Shown in pieces: positions 9,701 to 18,116 of a stretch of 64,000 nucleotides of DNA. The position numbers and the translations under genes were made by a program. This DNA comes from CAVVIH01 sp963748295. GTDB lineage: Bacteria > Acidobacteriota > Vicinamibacteria > Vicinamibacterales > 2-12-FULL-66-21. The DNA lies in contig CAVVIH010000001.1 in NCBI GenBank assembly GCA_963748295.1, positions 522,007-586,006 on the forward strand. The letters run 5' to 3'. The notes under the pieces were generated by a model. The model worked only from the letters and a program-made list of their open reading frames with translations. It had not been told where the DNA came from and searched no databases. Every line of letters starts with the position of its first letter. Position 1 is the first letter of the stretch.

Positions 9701-10111
9701 GCGCGTTCGGGTCAGCCGTTCACCGTCACCGTCGACGGCGATCCCGCGAACATCGGCCAGACGAACTACGCGCGCGCCAATCTGGTCGGCAACCCCGAGG
9801 TGGACAATCCGACGACGGACCGCTGGTTCGATACGACCGCCTTTGCGGCGCCGGTGAACGCGTTCGGCGACTCCGGCCGCAACATCCTTCGTGCGCCGGG
9901 GTACTGGACGGTCGACATGGGCCTGCAGAAGAACATCCCGTTCGGCAACACGCGGAACCTGCAGATCCGCGTCGAAGCGTTCAACGTGTTCAACCACATC
10001 AACCTGGGGAATCCCGGAGTTGCGCTCAACGCGCCGGCGTCATTCGGGAGGATCACGTCGATGTCGGGCCGTCCGCGGCAGCTGCAGTTTGGCGGGAGGC
10101 TGCTCTTCTAA
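6704..10111 (+). CDS. TonB-dependent receptor with carboxypeptidase-regulatory-like N-domain (OAR-like)
   Basis: An intact 1,135-residue outer-membrane receptor. It has a signal peptide ending near 'ASASAQ', a carboxypeptidase-regulatory-like domain at about residues 26-105 ('VSGMVVDSSGARVPGAAVTL'), a plug domain ('VIRDLPLQGRNFTQLLLLTP'), and a long beta-barrel ending in Phe ('GGRLLF'), the usual outer-membrane insertion signal. A strong Shine-Dalgarno, AAGGAGG at 6,690-6,696, lies 7 nt before the ATG. It probably imports the oligosaccharide handled by the divergent LacI operon and shares its operator. It is only distantly similar to the four receptors at 43-62 kb. Confidence 0.93.
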   Translation: MLRNTTGILCLAALLATASASAQTSMGGVSGMVVDSSGARVPGAAVTLTNTATNVANVRQTNDSGFYTFVNVRPGSYTVTVELQGFTKASVETFTVGVNETVARNVTLQVGALTETTVVKSQSELIQTSSAELGTVVEEKVIRDLPLQGRNFTQLLLLTPGVNPISTAQGPQQETAINSFEGNSGIPGGLIVNASIQGQQNRSKVYYMDGIINTSVRSGTYVALPDIDSLQEFKVQAQSDKAEFGGVTGGVVNMTSKSGTNRFGGSTFGYFRNESLAARNPFRDSQVSKHPDFRQSQFGANFGGPIFKGKTFFFGSYDGWRYRDFADINITTPTTRELAGDFSQSFHRRIIYNPYSTRVENGRLVRDPFPNNIIPPELISATMQSFLRTYMVQPNIPGNVAQNFRMAREQENNSNSFQGRVDHHFSNNDNIFVRWTERRISGFIPRGDRGFQEPDSINRNVGGGWFHTFSPTMVLEVRGGLATQPTEDAPFLHELGVAPQQALNLPEIDRFYGYIVSGLTTPWTNMPNLGEQGPRGRENPNWNAATDFTWLRGRHNLKFGFQMLQISRLQKNQFGQMDFSAESTRNPQSTSNTGDPVASALLGLPSRIQGFVPDLGYIDFKTSTLSGYVQDQWSIKSNLTLTYGLRYDYVTRAAGNYGLQSGPDMKTGEWLLALTEMPPVCSGQAPPCLPAPLPQIPFNQFIRVTGDVDNILKPITDNWGPRAGVAWQISPSMVVRSGYSLMWDSMVSRSQYGQHQFESWGWPQFSGIDTGTINTESGPIVRIEDVDSLPFAAPRPHPWNSSGFFNDPDRKNAYSHQWHVELQREITNDTMVAAAYVGSYNGRLEYAGKASSPAVPGVDPATGRRLLAAERDALRPWPHNVGTFTYSDDIGMSKYNALQLRAQRRFAGDLASNVSYTFSRSEDTSSGWFNVENGIGGGAGGVQNYWDIDSNRAISGYDIPHIFTWSTVWELPVGRGKRWMTDGVLSYVLGNWQLNWMLLARSGQPFTVTVDGDPANIGQTNYARANLVGNPEVDNPTTDRWFDTTAFAAPVNAFGDSGRNILRAPGYWTVDMGLQKNIPFGNTRNLQIRVEAFNVFNHINLGNPGVALNAPASFGRITSMSGRPRQLQFGGRLLF

Positions 10112-10746
10112 GACGCGGATCTGCCCCGGATGTTTAACGGGACGCGGATCTGCACGGATGCTTAACGGAACGCGGATCTGCACGGATATCTAACGGGGCG
10201 CGGATCTGGGCGGATCGTTGTTCTCACCGGGAACCGGATCGGCGCGGATGTTTAACGGAAACGCGGATCGGCACGGAGATGTGACGGAACGCGGATTCTG
10301 CACGGAGATTTAACGAAACGCGGATCTGCACGGATGTCTAACGGGGCGCGGATCTGGGCGGATCGTTTGTTATCCACGGAACGCGGATCGGCGCGGATGT
10401 TTAACGGAGCCGCGGATCGGCACGGAGATTTGACGGAACGCGGATCTGGGCGGATCATTTGTTTCGTTAAGGAGCCGATCCGCGTAAAATCCGCGTTCTC
10501 TCAAGAACGACCGATCCGCGTGAATCCGCGTTTCGTTAAAAAACCGCGTAAATCCGCGTTTCGAAAAAAAATCCGCGTAAATCCGCGTCTCGTTAAGAAC
10601 AGCTCGATCCGCGCGAATCCGCGTTTCGTGAAAAGATCCGCGTAAATCCGCGTTTCGTAAGAAATCAGCGTAAATCCGCGTCTCGCAACAAAATCCGCGT
10701 AAATCCGCGCCTTGTTAAGAACGGCCGATCCGTGTAAATCCGCGTC
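10112..10746. repeat. 635-bp mirrored array of ~28-bp GCGGAT repeats between convergent genes
   Basis: The whole gap between two converging genes is repetitive. From 10,112 to about 10,478 there are about 12 units close to acgcggatctgcacggat followed by gtttaacgga (28 bp, four heptamers). From about 10,480 to 10,746 the same unit appears as its reverse complement (about 9 copies of atccgcgtaaatccgcg plus a tttcgttaag-like spacer). The left half also has a higher-order repeat of 148 bp, seen from the second copy of taacggggcgcggatctggg. No protein-coding frame of quality crosses it. Confidence 0.9.
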
Positions 10747-11877
10747 TCAGACAAGACACACATCGGACAGCCGCACGAGTTGCTCTCTCACCCGTGTCTC
10801 GATTGCCGGCCAATTCGGCGTCTCGGTCAGGACCTCGACGCGTCCGTCCGCGTGCACGAGGCACGTCTCCTCGAGCTTGGTGCCGGCGACGGTCGGATTC
10901 CACGCGAACGCCTGCGGCGGCGCCGCGACCTCCCGCGACCGTGGATGCGCGACCCATTCGCGCGCGCGGTAACCGATCGCGCCGCCCTGGTGATGGTGCC
11001 GTTCCTCGCCCGGGAACCCCGCATCGGCGTAAGCCGCGGCCGCGGCCGCGAACATGTCGGCGCCTGTCGATGACGCGGCAGCCGCGCTCAACATCGCCGA
11101 AAACGCCGCTGCCGCCGCACCTGTTCTCCTCACGAGGTCATCGTCCATCCGGCTGCAGACGATCCGCGTGAGCGCGACGACGAGACCGCCGCGCTCGGCG
11201 CAGGTCGCGAGCAGGAGCCGGTCCTTCCATCGCCGATCGCCTGCCACCGGATGCCGGTAACGTGCGATGCGATCGTCGGCGGCGGCGAGCAGCACGATCG
11301 GCCGGATGTCCACGGCCATGAGCGACGCAGCCAGCTCGCCGGCGATCTCCTGTTCGGACGTGCCCGGCGAGGCGCTGCGCATGACCTCTCCGGCAATGCG
11401 CCCGGCCTCCGCGCCGAGGCGGCGGTAGCGTTCGATCTCCGGCGGAAGCAGCGGCGCACGAAGCCGGGCGAGCGGCGGTTCGAGAAACGTGACGTCAGGC
11501 GCGGCGAGGTCGCTGCCGATCGGACCGCCTGCAGCCTCACGTGCGATGCAGAAAGGGAGAGCCGGATCGGCGCGCTCGTCGGTCCACGGAAAATCGGCGG
11601 CCTCGAAGCCGAGTCCGGCCACTGCTTCCTGCATCAGGCGCGGGCTTTCGATGTTGTTGGCGACGACGAAGCGGCGGCCGTCGGCGGTGATCAGGAGAGC
11701 GCCCGCGCCCTGCTCGCGTGAGCCGTCGATCCGGTTGGACGCGCCCGCGGTGAGCCATGCGAAGGTGGGCTGCAGGCCGATGAGAATGCCGCGCACGCCC
11801 GCTTTCTGCGTCAGCTCCACGACACGCGCGATCTTGGCCTCGACTTCCTGCCGGCGATCGTCTGTGCCCGTTTGCAT
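10747..11877 (-). CDS. M24 family metallopeptidase-like protein lacking most metal ligands
   Basis: A 376-residue protein with the creatinase/prolidase N-domain and 'pita-bread' C-domain. The motif 'HHHQGGAIGYRAREW' stands where active M24 enzymes have the HxxGHGIG metal-binding His. The usual two Asp ligands are missing: the corresponding strand reads 'LLLATCAERGGLVVALTRIV'. The first late Glu is also replaced ('WNPTVAG'), although 'KLEET' is present. It may therefore not be a normal peptidase. It is third in the GH88-SDR-M24 unit. Its ATG directly abuts a heptamer array and has no visible Shine-Dalgarno. Confidence 0.78.
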   Translation of the reverse strand: MQTGTDDRRQEVEAKIARVVELTQKAGVRGILIGLQPTFAWLTAGASNRIDGSREQGAGALLITADGRRFVVANNIESPRLMQEAVAGLGFEAADFPWTDERADPALPFCIAREAAGGPIGSDLAAPDVTFLEPPLARLRAPLLPPEIERYRRLGAEAGRIAGEVMRSASPGTSEQEIAGELAASLMAVDIRPIVLLAAADDRIARYRHPVAGDRRWKDRLLLATCAERGGLVVALTRIVCSRMDDDLVRRTGAAAAAFSAMLSAAAASSTGADMFAAAAAAYADAGFPGEERHHHQGGAIGYRAREWVAHPRSREVAAPPQAFAWNPTVAGTKLEETCLVHADGRVEVLTETPNWPAIETRVREQLVRLSDVCLV

Positions 11878-11879
11878 TT

Positions 11880-11960
11880 GGGAGTTGGAAGTTTGGAGTT
11901 GGAAGTTGGGAGTTGGAAGTTGGGAGTGTTTTGGGAGTTGGGATTTGTGGATTTGGGAGT
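11880..11960. repeat. Heptamer array gggagtt/ggaagtt between SDR and M24 genes
   Basis: Seven clean units run from 11,880 to 11,928 (gggagtt, ggaagtt, tggagtt, ggaagtt, gggagtt, ggaagtt, gggagtg), followed by decayed copies up to the stop codon of the SDR gene. It fills the whole gap between two genes on the same strand and occupies the position where the ribosome-binding site of the M24 gene should be. Confidence 0.85.
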
Positions 11961-12737
11961 TTACAGCGAAGGGATCGTGAGCCCGCCGTCGACGCGGACG
12001 ACCGTTCCAGTTGCGTACGGTAAGTCGCCGCGTAACAGCGACGCCACCGCTCGTCCGACGTCTTCGGGCTGGCCCCAGCGCCCCTCCGGTACGAGACCGT
12101 CCGCGATCCGTTTGTCGTACATGTCCCGAACCTTCGCAGTCATATCCGTTGCGATGATGCCCGGGCGGACTTCGAACACAGGGATACCCGCTGGTGCGAG
12201 TCGAAGCGCGAAGAGCCGGGCCGCCATCGAGAGCCCTGCCTTGCTGACGCAGTAATCGCCGCGATTGATCGACGCAAGATCCGCGGACACCGAGGTGATG
12301 AACACGATCGCCGCGTGAAACGACGGCGTCGATGCCGTGCGTGCGGCCATCGCGCGGGCAATCGCCTGTGTCAGGAAGTACGGGCCTTGAAGGTTGGTGC
12401 GAATCAGTTCCTCGAAGCTCGCCTCGGACGCCTCGAGAAGATCCGCGCGCACGCGCGGCGCGCGGCCGGCGTTGTTGACGAGCGCGTTGACGACGCCGAA
12501 TCGATCGCTGACGCCGGCGACGAGCCGATCGCGATCCGCGGCGCCGGACAGGTCCGCCTGCCAGTACTGCGCGCCTCTCAGTTCCTGGAGCACAGGACGG
12601 ATCTCGTCCTCGGGCCGTATCCCGCAGAGCGCCAGCGTCCAGCCGTCGGCTGCGAGCGCGCGAGCGATCCCGAGACCGATGCCGCGTGTGCCGCCGGTGA
12701 CCAGCGCGACGCGGCGCGATGGAAGCTCAGTTGCCAT
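11961..12737 (-). CDS. SDR family oxidoreductase (FabG-like)
   Basis: A 258-residue short-chain dehydrogenase with 'TGGTRGIGLGIA' at residues 15-26, 'NNAGRAPR' near 88, catalytic 'YCVSK' near 165 and 'GTVVRVDGGLTIPS' at the C-terminus. The start ATG lies inside the end of the GH88 gene (11-nt overlap), so it is translated from the same message. After GH88 it may reduce the unsaturated-uronate-derived keto acid (as KduD does), but FabG-like SDRs vary too much to name the substrate. Confidence 0.87.
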   Translation of the reverse strand: MATELPSRRVALVTGGTRGIGLGIARALAADGWTLALCGIRPEDEIRPVLQELRGAQYWQADLSGAADRDRLVAGVSDRFGVVNALVNNAGRAPRVRADLLEASEASFEELIRTNLQGPYFLTQAIARAMAARTASTPSFHAAIVFITSVSADLASINRGDYCVSKAGLSMAARLFALRLAPAGIPVFEVRPGIIATDMTAKVRDMYDKRIADGLVPEGRWGQPEDVGRAVASLLRGDLPYATGTVVRVDGGLTIPSL

Positions 12738-14121
12738 GCTGTCCGGCGAAGAACGTCAGGTACGGTCCGCCAGCCGCGAGGCGCCTGACGTAGAGCGCCG
12801 CTTCGCGCAGGTGATAGTCGCCCCACTGGCTCGATTCGTTGTGCGGCACGCACGAGCCTTCCGGCTTGTAGTCCCAGCCGCCGGGACGATGATAGACGGA
12901 ATGGAGGAGCAGTCCCTCGTGTCGCGATTCGACGCTGAGGTACGGCCCGTTCTCGTCGAGCAGTTCGCCGAGCACCTGAAGCCCGGCCTGCTGGTAGCGA
13001 GCGCCGTCCTGTTTGCGCGCCGCGAGGACTCGCCCGAGACGCAGCAGCCCCTGCGCGGCGATTGCCGCGGCGGAACTGTCGACCGGTTCGTGCTCGTTGA
13101 ACGGGTCCGCCGGCGTGTCGCGCCAGCCTGGCAATGCGCTCAGGCCGGGGGCGCCGGTGTCCCAGTAGGGAATGCCATCCTCCGCGGCAGCCGACTCGAT
13201 ATAGAAGTCGGCGGTCGCGCGGGCGGCGGCCGTCATCCATTCCACGATTGCCGCGTGCCCGCCGAACGGCGCCAGCGCGTCCGGCGCCACAGCGCTCGTG
13301 ATGAATTCGAGCTGTTCGGCGAAGCCCAGCATCGCCCAGGCGAGTCCGCGCGTCCACGTGGAGAAGGGTGAGTAGCCCTGCTGCGTGGACGGACCTCGAT
13401 ACGAGCCGTTCGCCGGATTGAAGAGACTCTCGTGCGCGACGCGTCCGCGCACGTCATAGTCGTCGCGTCCCTCGCCGTAGTAGACCGAATAGCGCGCGGT
13501 GGCGCGCGCATGCTGCACCAGGCGGCCGAGCAGATCGACCGCCGCATCCTGTTCTTCGAAGGCGCGATGCTCGAGATGGTGCGCGAGTGCGAGCGAGCGC
13601 AGCGTGCGGATCGTGTCGACGAAGAGCGAGTGCGCTCCGTTGAACGAATGAATGAAGCCGCCGTCGGCGAGGCGCGTCCAGCGGCGCGACTGCACGTCGC
13701 CGCTGATTTTCAGCGCCAGCTCGTAGAAGCTCTTCTCCCAGTCGCTCGCCTCGAGCCTGCCCTCACGCGCGAGCCGCCACAGCGTTCCGTATGTGCTGAC
13801 GTTGTTGAAGCCGTGATCGTGGACGCCGGTGTGGGTGAGGTGCGGCGCCATGCGTTCGACCGTGCGCGATCGTCCAAGCTCGAGGAACTGGCGATCGCCG
13901 GTGGCGTCGAACTGCAACAGCGCGGATCCGAACTGAAAGCCTTGCGTCCATTCGGTCCAGCCGCGGGTCTGATACTGGCCTTTGACCGTGAAGACCGGTG
14001 CGCCCCAGGCGGCGTTCCACCGCTTCTCGAGCGCCAGGATCTTCGTCGCGGACAGCGAAAATAGCCGGTCGATGGCGGGCAGGAGGTCCGAGGGCTTTCG
14101 GCGCGTGTCCAGGCGCATCAT
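12727..14121 (-). CDS. Glycoside hydrolase family 88-like protein (unsaturated uronyl hydrolase type)
   Basis: A 464-residue (alpha/alpha)6-barrel protein. Typical GH88 stretches are 'HDHGFNNVSTYGTLWRLA', 'YSPFSTWTRGLAWAMLGFAE', 'YWDTGAPGL' followed by 'DSSAAAIAAQGLLRLG', and 'SSQWGDYHLREAALY'. The family removes 4,5-unsaturated uronic acids left at the non-reducing end by polysaccharide lyases. No signal peptide is visible, so it probably acts in the cytoplasm. It is first in the leftward GH88-SDR-M24 operon and divergent from the DoxX operon, with a 12-bp palindrome between them. Confidence 0.85.
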   Translation of the reverse strand: MMRLDTRRKPSDLLPAIDRLFSLSATKILALEKRWNAAWGAPVFTVKGQYQTRGWTEWTQGFQFGSALLQFDATGDRQFLELGRSRTVERMAPHLTHTGVHDHGFNNVSTYGTLWRLAREGRLEASDWEKSFYELALKISGDVQSRRWTRLADGGFIHSFNGAHSLFVDTIRTLRSLALAHHLEHRAFEEQDAAVDLLGRLVQHARATARYSVYYGEGRDDYDVRGRVAHESLFNPANGSYRGPSTQQGYSPFSTWTRGLAWAMLGFAEQLEFITSAVAPDALAPFGGHAAIVEWMTAAARATADFYIESAAAEDGIPYWDTGAPGLSALPGWRDTPADPFNEHEPVDSSAAAIAAQGLLRLGRVLAARKQDGARYQQAGLQVLGELLDENGPYLSVESRHEGLLLHSVYHRPGGWDYKPEGSCVPHNESSQWGDYHLREAALYVRRLAAGGPYLTFFAGQHGN

Positions 14122-14153
14122 CAGTTGCCGGCTCTTGCGTTCGGGTGCCGCAT

Positions 14154-14165
14154 ATCATATATGAT
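14154..14165. promoter_or_regulatory. Perfect palindrome atcatatatgat between divergent operons
   Basis: A 12-bp perfect inverted repeat lies in the 68-bp gap between the GH88 and DoxX starts. It is AT-rich in a GC-rich background. A GntR/FCD regulator is encoded in the rightward operon, whose family binds short palindromes of this kind. It could instead be a -10 region. Confidence 0.5.
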
Positions 14166-14189
14166 TCGCCCTGCCCTGAGCGGAGCCCA

Positions 14190-14708
14190 ATGACGCGTCT
14201 CCAACAACTTGGTCTCGTGCTGCTGCGGACCCTCATCGGGTGGCACTTCCTGTACGAGGGCTACTTCAAGATCCTGCGCCCGGCGTGGGGCCGCGACGGC
14301 GCGCCGCTCGAACCGTTCTCGTCCGCAGGCTACCTGCGCAACGTCTCCGGCCCGTTCGCGGACTTCTTTCGCGCGCTGGCCGATCCAGCCTGGGCCCCGT
14401 GGATCGACAGGGGCGTGGCCATCGCGCTGGTCGTCGCCGGCCTGCTGCTGATTCTCGGGTTTTTCACCCAGCTTGGATGCGCCGTTGCGTTCGGGCTGCT
14501 GCTGGTCTTCTACCTTTCCGCGATTCCGCTCGACGGTGTCCCCCAACCTCGCATGGAAGGCACCTACCTCATCGTCAACAAGAACCTGATCGAGGCTGCC
14601 GCGGTCGGCGTGCTGTTCGCGTTCAGGACCGGCCGCATCGCCGGCCTCGACGCGCTGCGGCGTCGTACTGCGCGCCCGGTTGTCAGCGCGGGACAGGCGG
14701 CCGCATGA
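14190..14708 (+). CDS. DoxX family membrane protein
   Basis: A 172-residue protein with four hydrophobic segments. The N-terminus 'LVLLRTLIGWHFLYEGYFKI' and the C-terminal 'YLIVNKNLIEAAAVGVL' match the DoxX/DoxD family of small quinone-linked membrane proteins. I chose the ATG at 14,190, just before the first membrane helix; the open frame upstream is a shadow of the GH88 gene. Its stop overlaps the next start (ATGA). Its role here is unknown; DoxX-like proteins can supply electron transfer for sugar or thiosulfate oxidation. Confidence 0.85.
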   Translation: MTRLQQLGLVLLRTLIGWHFLYEGYFKILRPAWGRDGAPLEPFSSAGYLRNVSGPFADFFRALADPAWAPWIDRGVAIALVVAGLLLILGFFTQLGCAVAFGLLLVFYLSAIPLDGVPQPRMEGTYLIVNKNLIEAAAVGVLFAFRTGRIAGLDALRRRTARPVVSAGQAAA

Positions 14709-15426
14709 TTCCGCTCAGCCGCCGGCACGTGACGAAGCAGCAGTATGTGTACGAAACGCTGCGCGAGGCGATCATCCGCTGCGAGCTGCCGCCGGGCGAA
14801 CGGCTCGTGATCGACGAGCTGGCGCGGCGGCTCGACATCAGCATCATCCCGGTCCGCGAAGCGCTGCGGCTGCTCGAGTCCGAGGGGCTGGTGTTCAGCG
14901 TCGCGCACGTTGGCGCGACGGTGGCGCCGATCTCACGGCACTCGATCGTCGAGGTGTTCACGCTGCTCGAGGGGCTGGAAACCGTTTCGGCCCGCGCGGC
15001 GGCGCTCGCCGCCGCCGGCGGCGGCGGGATCTCGCCGAGCTCGATGCGCTGGTCGACGAGATGGACGCGGCGCTCGCCACCGATCAGCAGGACGCCTGGG
15101 CCGAGCTGAACTCGCGCTTCCACCTCGCCATCAGCAGCGTGTCCGGCATGCCGATGCTCGAGCAGATGCTGGGCCGCGCGCTCGATCATTGGGACCGCGT
15201 GCGTCGGCACTTCTTCACGGGTGTGCTGGCACGGCGCGCCGACGTCGCGCAAAGCGAACACCGCGACATGGTCGCCTGCATCCGTGCCGGCGACGCCGAC
15301 GCGGTCGAGCAGCTCGCGCGCATCCACAACCGGGGCGCGCTCGCCGCCTACACCGCCTACCTGGAGGCACACGAAGAAACGCCGGCGGACGACTACCACG
15401 TGGCCGGCGCCGTGGAGCGGACGTGA
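14705..15426 (+). CDS. GntR family regulator with FCD domain (one frameshift)
   Basis: The N-terminal winged helix is clear: 'YVYETLREAIIRCELPPGER' and 'LDISIIPVREALRLLESEGL'. The FCD sensor domain continues in another frame: 'LDALVDEMDAALATDQQDAW', 'ELNSRFHLAISSVSG', 'EHRDMVACIRAGDADAVEQL'. The shift falls near 15,035 at a GGG run, where one missing G restores a continuous protein, so I treat it as one gene of about 240 residues. It overlaps DoxX and the next gene by 4 nt each. It probably controls its own operon and perhaps the divergent GH88 operon in response to a sugar acid. Confidence 0.82.
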
Positions 15427-16866
15427 ACGACGCGCGCTTTCCGCGCGTGGCGTCCCTGAAGACCGCGCAGGCGTTCCGCACGCATCTCGAAACCGCCGGC
15501 ATCTCGCTCGAATTCGACGACCGGCTGCTGCCACCGGAGTCCTCGCCGCTCGCGCAGCCGCTCACCGTTGGCGACGTGCGGGTCGGCAATCGCTTCTGCA
15601 TCCTTCCGATGGAAGGATGGGACGGCCACGCCGACGGCACGCCGAGCGATCTCACGACCCGGCGGTGGGTGAACTTCGGCCGGAGCGGCGCGAAGCTGAT
15701 CTGGGGCGGCGAGGCTGTCGCCGTGTGCCCCGAAGGCCGCGCCAATCCGAATCAGCTCGTCGTCAACGATCGCACGACGCATGCGCTGGCCGCGCTTCGC
15801 ACCGCGCTCGTCAGCGCGCACACGGAATCCTTCGGTGCGCGCGCCGACGAGGATCTCTACGTCGGTCTGCAGCTGACGCACTCGGGCCGCTTCGCCCGGC
15901 CGAATGGCAAGACGACGCCCGAGCCGCTGGCCGCGTATGCGCATCCAGTGCTGGATGGGCGTTTTCCGCCGGCGTGCACGTCCTGACCGATGACGAGCTC
16001 GATCGGCTCGTCGATCTCTTCGTGCACGCGTCGAAGCTGGCGCTGAATGCGGGTTTCCGGTTCGTCGACATCAAGCACTGTCACGGCTATTTGCTGCACG
16101 AGCTGCTCAGCGCGAGCTCGCGCTCAGGCGCTTACGGTGGATCGCTCGACAACCGCACGAGGTTTCTCAGGCACGTCATCGATCGCATCCGGGCGGACGT
16201 GCCCGGGCTGGAGATTGTCGTCCGCCTGTCGGTGTTCGACACGGTGCCGTATCGCAAGGGACCGCTCGGCAAGGGAGAACCCGAGGTCGATGCCACGGGT
16301 ACAGCCATGCCTTTGGCCTGCTGCGCAACGAACAGCTCGGCGCCGCGCTGCGCGAAACCATGGCGGTCTTGACGATGCTGCAGGCGCGAGGAGTGCGATG
16401 GATCTGCACGACCGCCGGGAGTCCGTACTATTGCCCGCACGTTCAACGGCCGGCGGCGTTTCCACCGATCGATGGCTACGAGCCGCCTGAAGATCCGCTC
16501 CGCGGCGTGGCCCGCCAGATCGACGCCACCGCGGTGCTCAAGGCCGAGTTCCCGCAGCTCGTGTTCGTCGGCTCCGCGTATTCGTACCTGCAGGAGTGGC
16601 TGCCCAACGTCGCGCAATACAACGTGCGCAACGGTCTGACCGATTTCGTCGGGCTCGGACGCATGGTGCTGTCGTACCCGGAGCTTCCCGCTGACGTCCT
16701 GCGCGGCGCACCGCTCCGCAGAAAGGCGATCTGCCGGACGTTCAGCGACTGCACCACCGGCCCGCGCATGGGGCTCGTGTCCGGCTGTTATCCGCTCGAT
16801 CCCTTCTATGCCGCGCAGGAGGACGCGATCCGCCTCCGTGAAATCAAGGACGGCGCACGCACATGA
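15423..16866 (+). CDS. NADH:flavin oxidoreductase, old yellow enzyme family (two frameshifts)
   Basis: Reads as one protein of about 480 residues across three frames, with breaks near 15,965 and 16,303, each repaired by adding one G to a G run. Family motifs are 'RFCILPMEGWDGHADG' (flavin site), 'LYVGLQLTHSGRFARP', 'FVDIKHCHGYLLHELLSA', 'YGGSLDNRTRFL' and, near the end, 'LVFVGSAYSYLQEW'. Such FMN enzymes reduce activated C=C bonds or dehydrogenate related substrates. The GTG start overlaps the regulator stop (GTGA). An ene-reductase inside a uronate/glycan locus is unusual. Confidence 0.83.
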
Positions 16867-18081
16867 CCGGCGCGCCATCGATCCGCTCCCAGCAGATCCT
16901 CGCCATCGTCACCGCGTTCCTCGCGCTGTTTGCGGTGGTCGGCTTCGCGTTGTACGGATTGCCGCGGTTCTATCCGTATTTCGTGCAGGAGCTCGGCTGG
17001 ACGCGCCAGCAGGTCACCTCCGGCAACGCCTACAGCAAGATCATCGTCGCGGTGCTGTTCGGCTTCATCGCCGGCACGCCTCGTCGATCGCATTGGCCCG
17101 CGACGGCTGATGCTCGCCGGCATCGTCATGGCCGGTTCCGCGCTCGTCGGCCTGTCGTACGTCACCGGCCTCGGGGCTTTCTACCTGTTCTACGGGTTCA
17201 ATGCGCTCGGCTACGTGTGCGGCGGGCCGCTGCCGAACCAGGTGCTGCTGTCGCGCTGGTTCGACCGCGCGCGCGGCAAGGCGATGGGGATCGCGTATCT
17301 CGGCATCGGCCTCGGCGGCGCGATCGTTCCGCTCCTCGCATACGCACTGACGCAGAGCCTCGGATGGCGCGGTGCGCTGCGGGCGCTTGGTCTGCTGATG
17401 ATCGTCATCGCGCTGCCGGCCGCGATCTTCGTCCGCGAGCCGAAGCCAGTTGCCACGTCAGGTGCGGCGCCGGCGCCGTCGCTCTCCGGCATCCTGTCCG
17501 GCCTGCCGTTCTACCTGCTGATGATCGGCAGCATGGCGTCGATCGGCGCCGTTGGCGGCACCATGCAGAACCTCGCGCTCTATCTGAGCCTCGACCGCAA
17601 GATGCCGCAGGTCTCCATCGACACGACGCTCTCATTGATCCTTCTTGGCAGCGTGGTCGGGCGCTTGTTGATGGGATGGCTCGCCGATCGGTGGCCCAAG
17701 AAGCGCGTGATGCTGCTGATCTACGTGATTGTGGCGGCCGCGATTCCGCCGCTCTTCTACGCGCCGACGCCCGGAATGCTTGCGGTGTGCGCGTTCATGT
17801 TCGGCATCGGCCTGGGTGGCGACTACATGATCATCCCGCTCATGGCGGCGGAGATGTACGGACTCGCCGTGATGGGCCGCGTCATGGGTGTGGTGCTGAC
17901 CGCCGACAGCGTCTCGGAGTCGGTGGTGCCGATGATCGTCGCCGCCGTTCGCGATCGGACCGGCAGTTACACCGGTGGCTTCACGCTGCTGCTGGCGCTG
18001 GCCGTGGTTGGCGCGCTGGCCGTCAGCCTCCTGCCTTCGCCAGCCAGGACTCCCGCCCGTCAGCCCGCGCCCAACGCCTAG
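16863..18081 (+). CDS. MFS transporter (one frameshift)
   Basis: A 12-helix major facilitator of about 405 residues. The break near 17,084 is a single extra A between 'VLFGFIAG' and 'RLVDRIGPRRLMLAG', the conserved loop 2-3 motif. Later parts include 'SRWFDRARGKAMGIAYLGIG' and 'LLMGWLADRWPKKRVML'. It looks closest to the monocarboxylate/oxalate-formate antiporter branch. It is the last gene of the DoxX-GntR-OYE-MFS operon (ATGA overlap) and probably imports the substrate of the flavoenzyme. Its last codons and stop are part of a heptamer array. Confidence 0.84.
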
Positions 18082-18116
18082 CGCCGAACGCCGAACGCCG
18101 AGCCCCAGCGCCCACC
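18061..18116. repeat. Heptamer array overlapping the 3' end of the MFS gene
   Basis: Eight 7-bp units in register: cagcccg, cgcccaa, cgcctag, cgccgaa, cgccgaa, cgccgag, ccccagc, gcccacc. The third contains the TAG stop of the MFS gene, so its last residues are repeat-encoded. From 18,117 to 18,222 nothing clear is seen. Confidence 0.8.

Noticed and set aside
7310..9997. Very long open frame on the minus strand inside the TonB receptor gene
   Set aside because: It is the antisense shadow of a high-GC gene: composition is Arg/Val-rich without domains, and the plus-strand protein is complete with signal peptide, plug and barrel.
10112..10746. CRISPR array
   Set aside because: Units vary in sequence and length, lack unique spacers of constant size, and switch strand at the middle. 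No cas gene is nearby.
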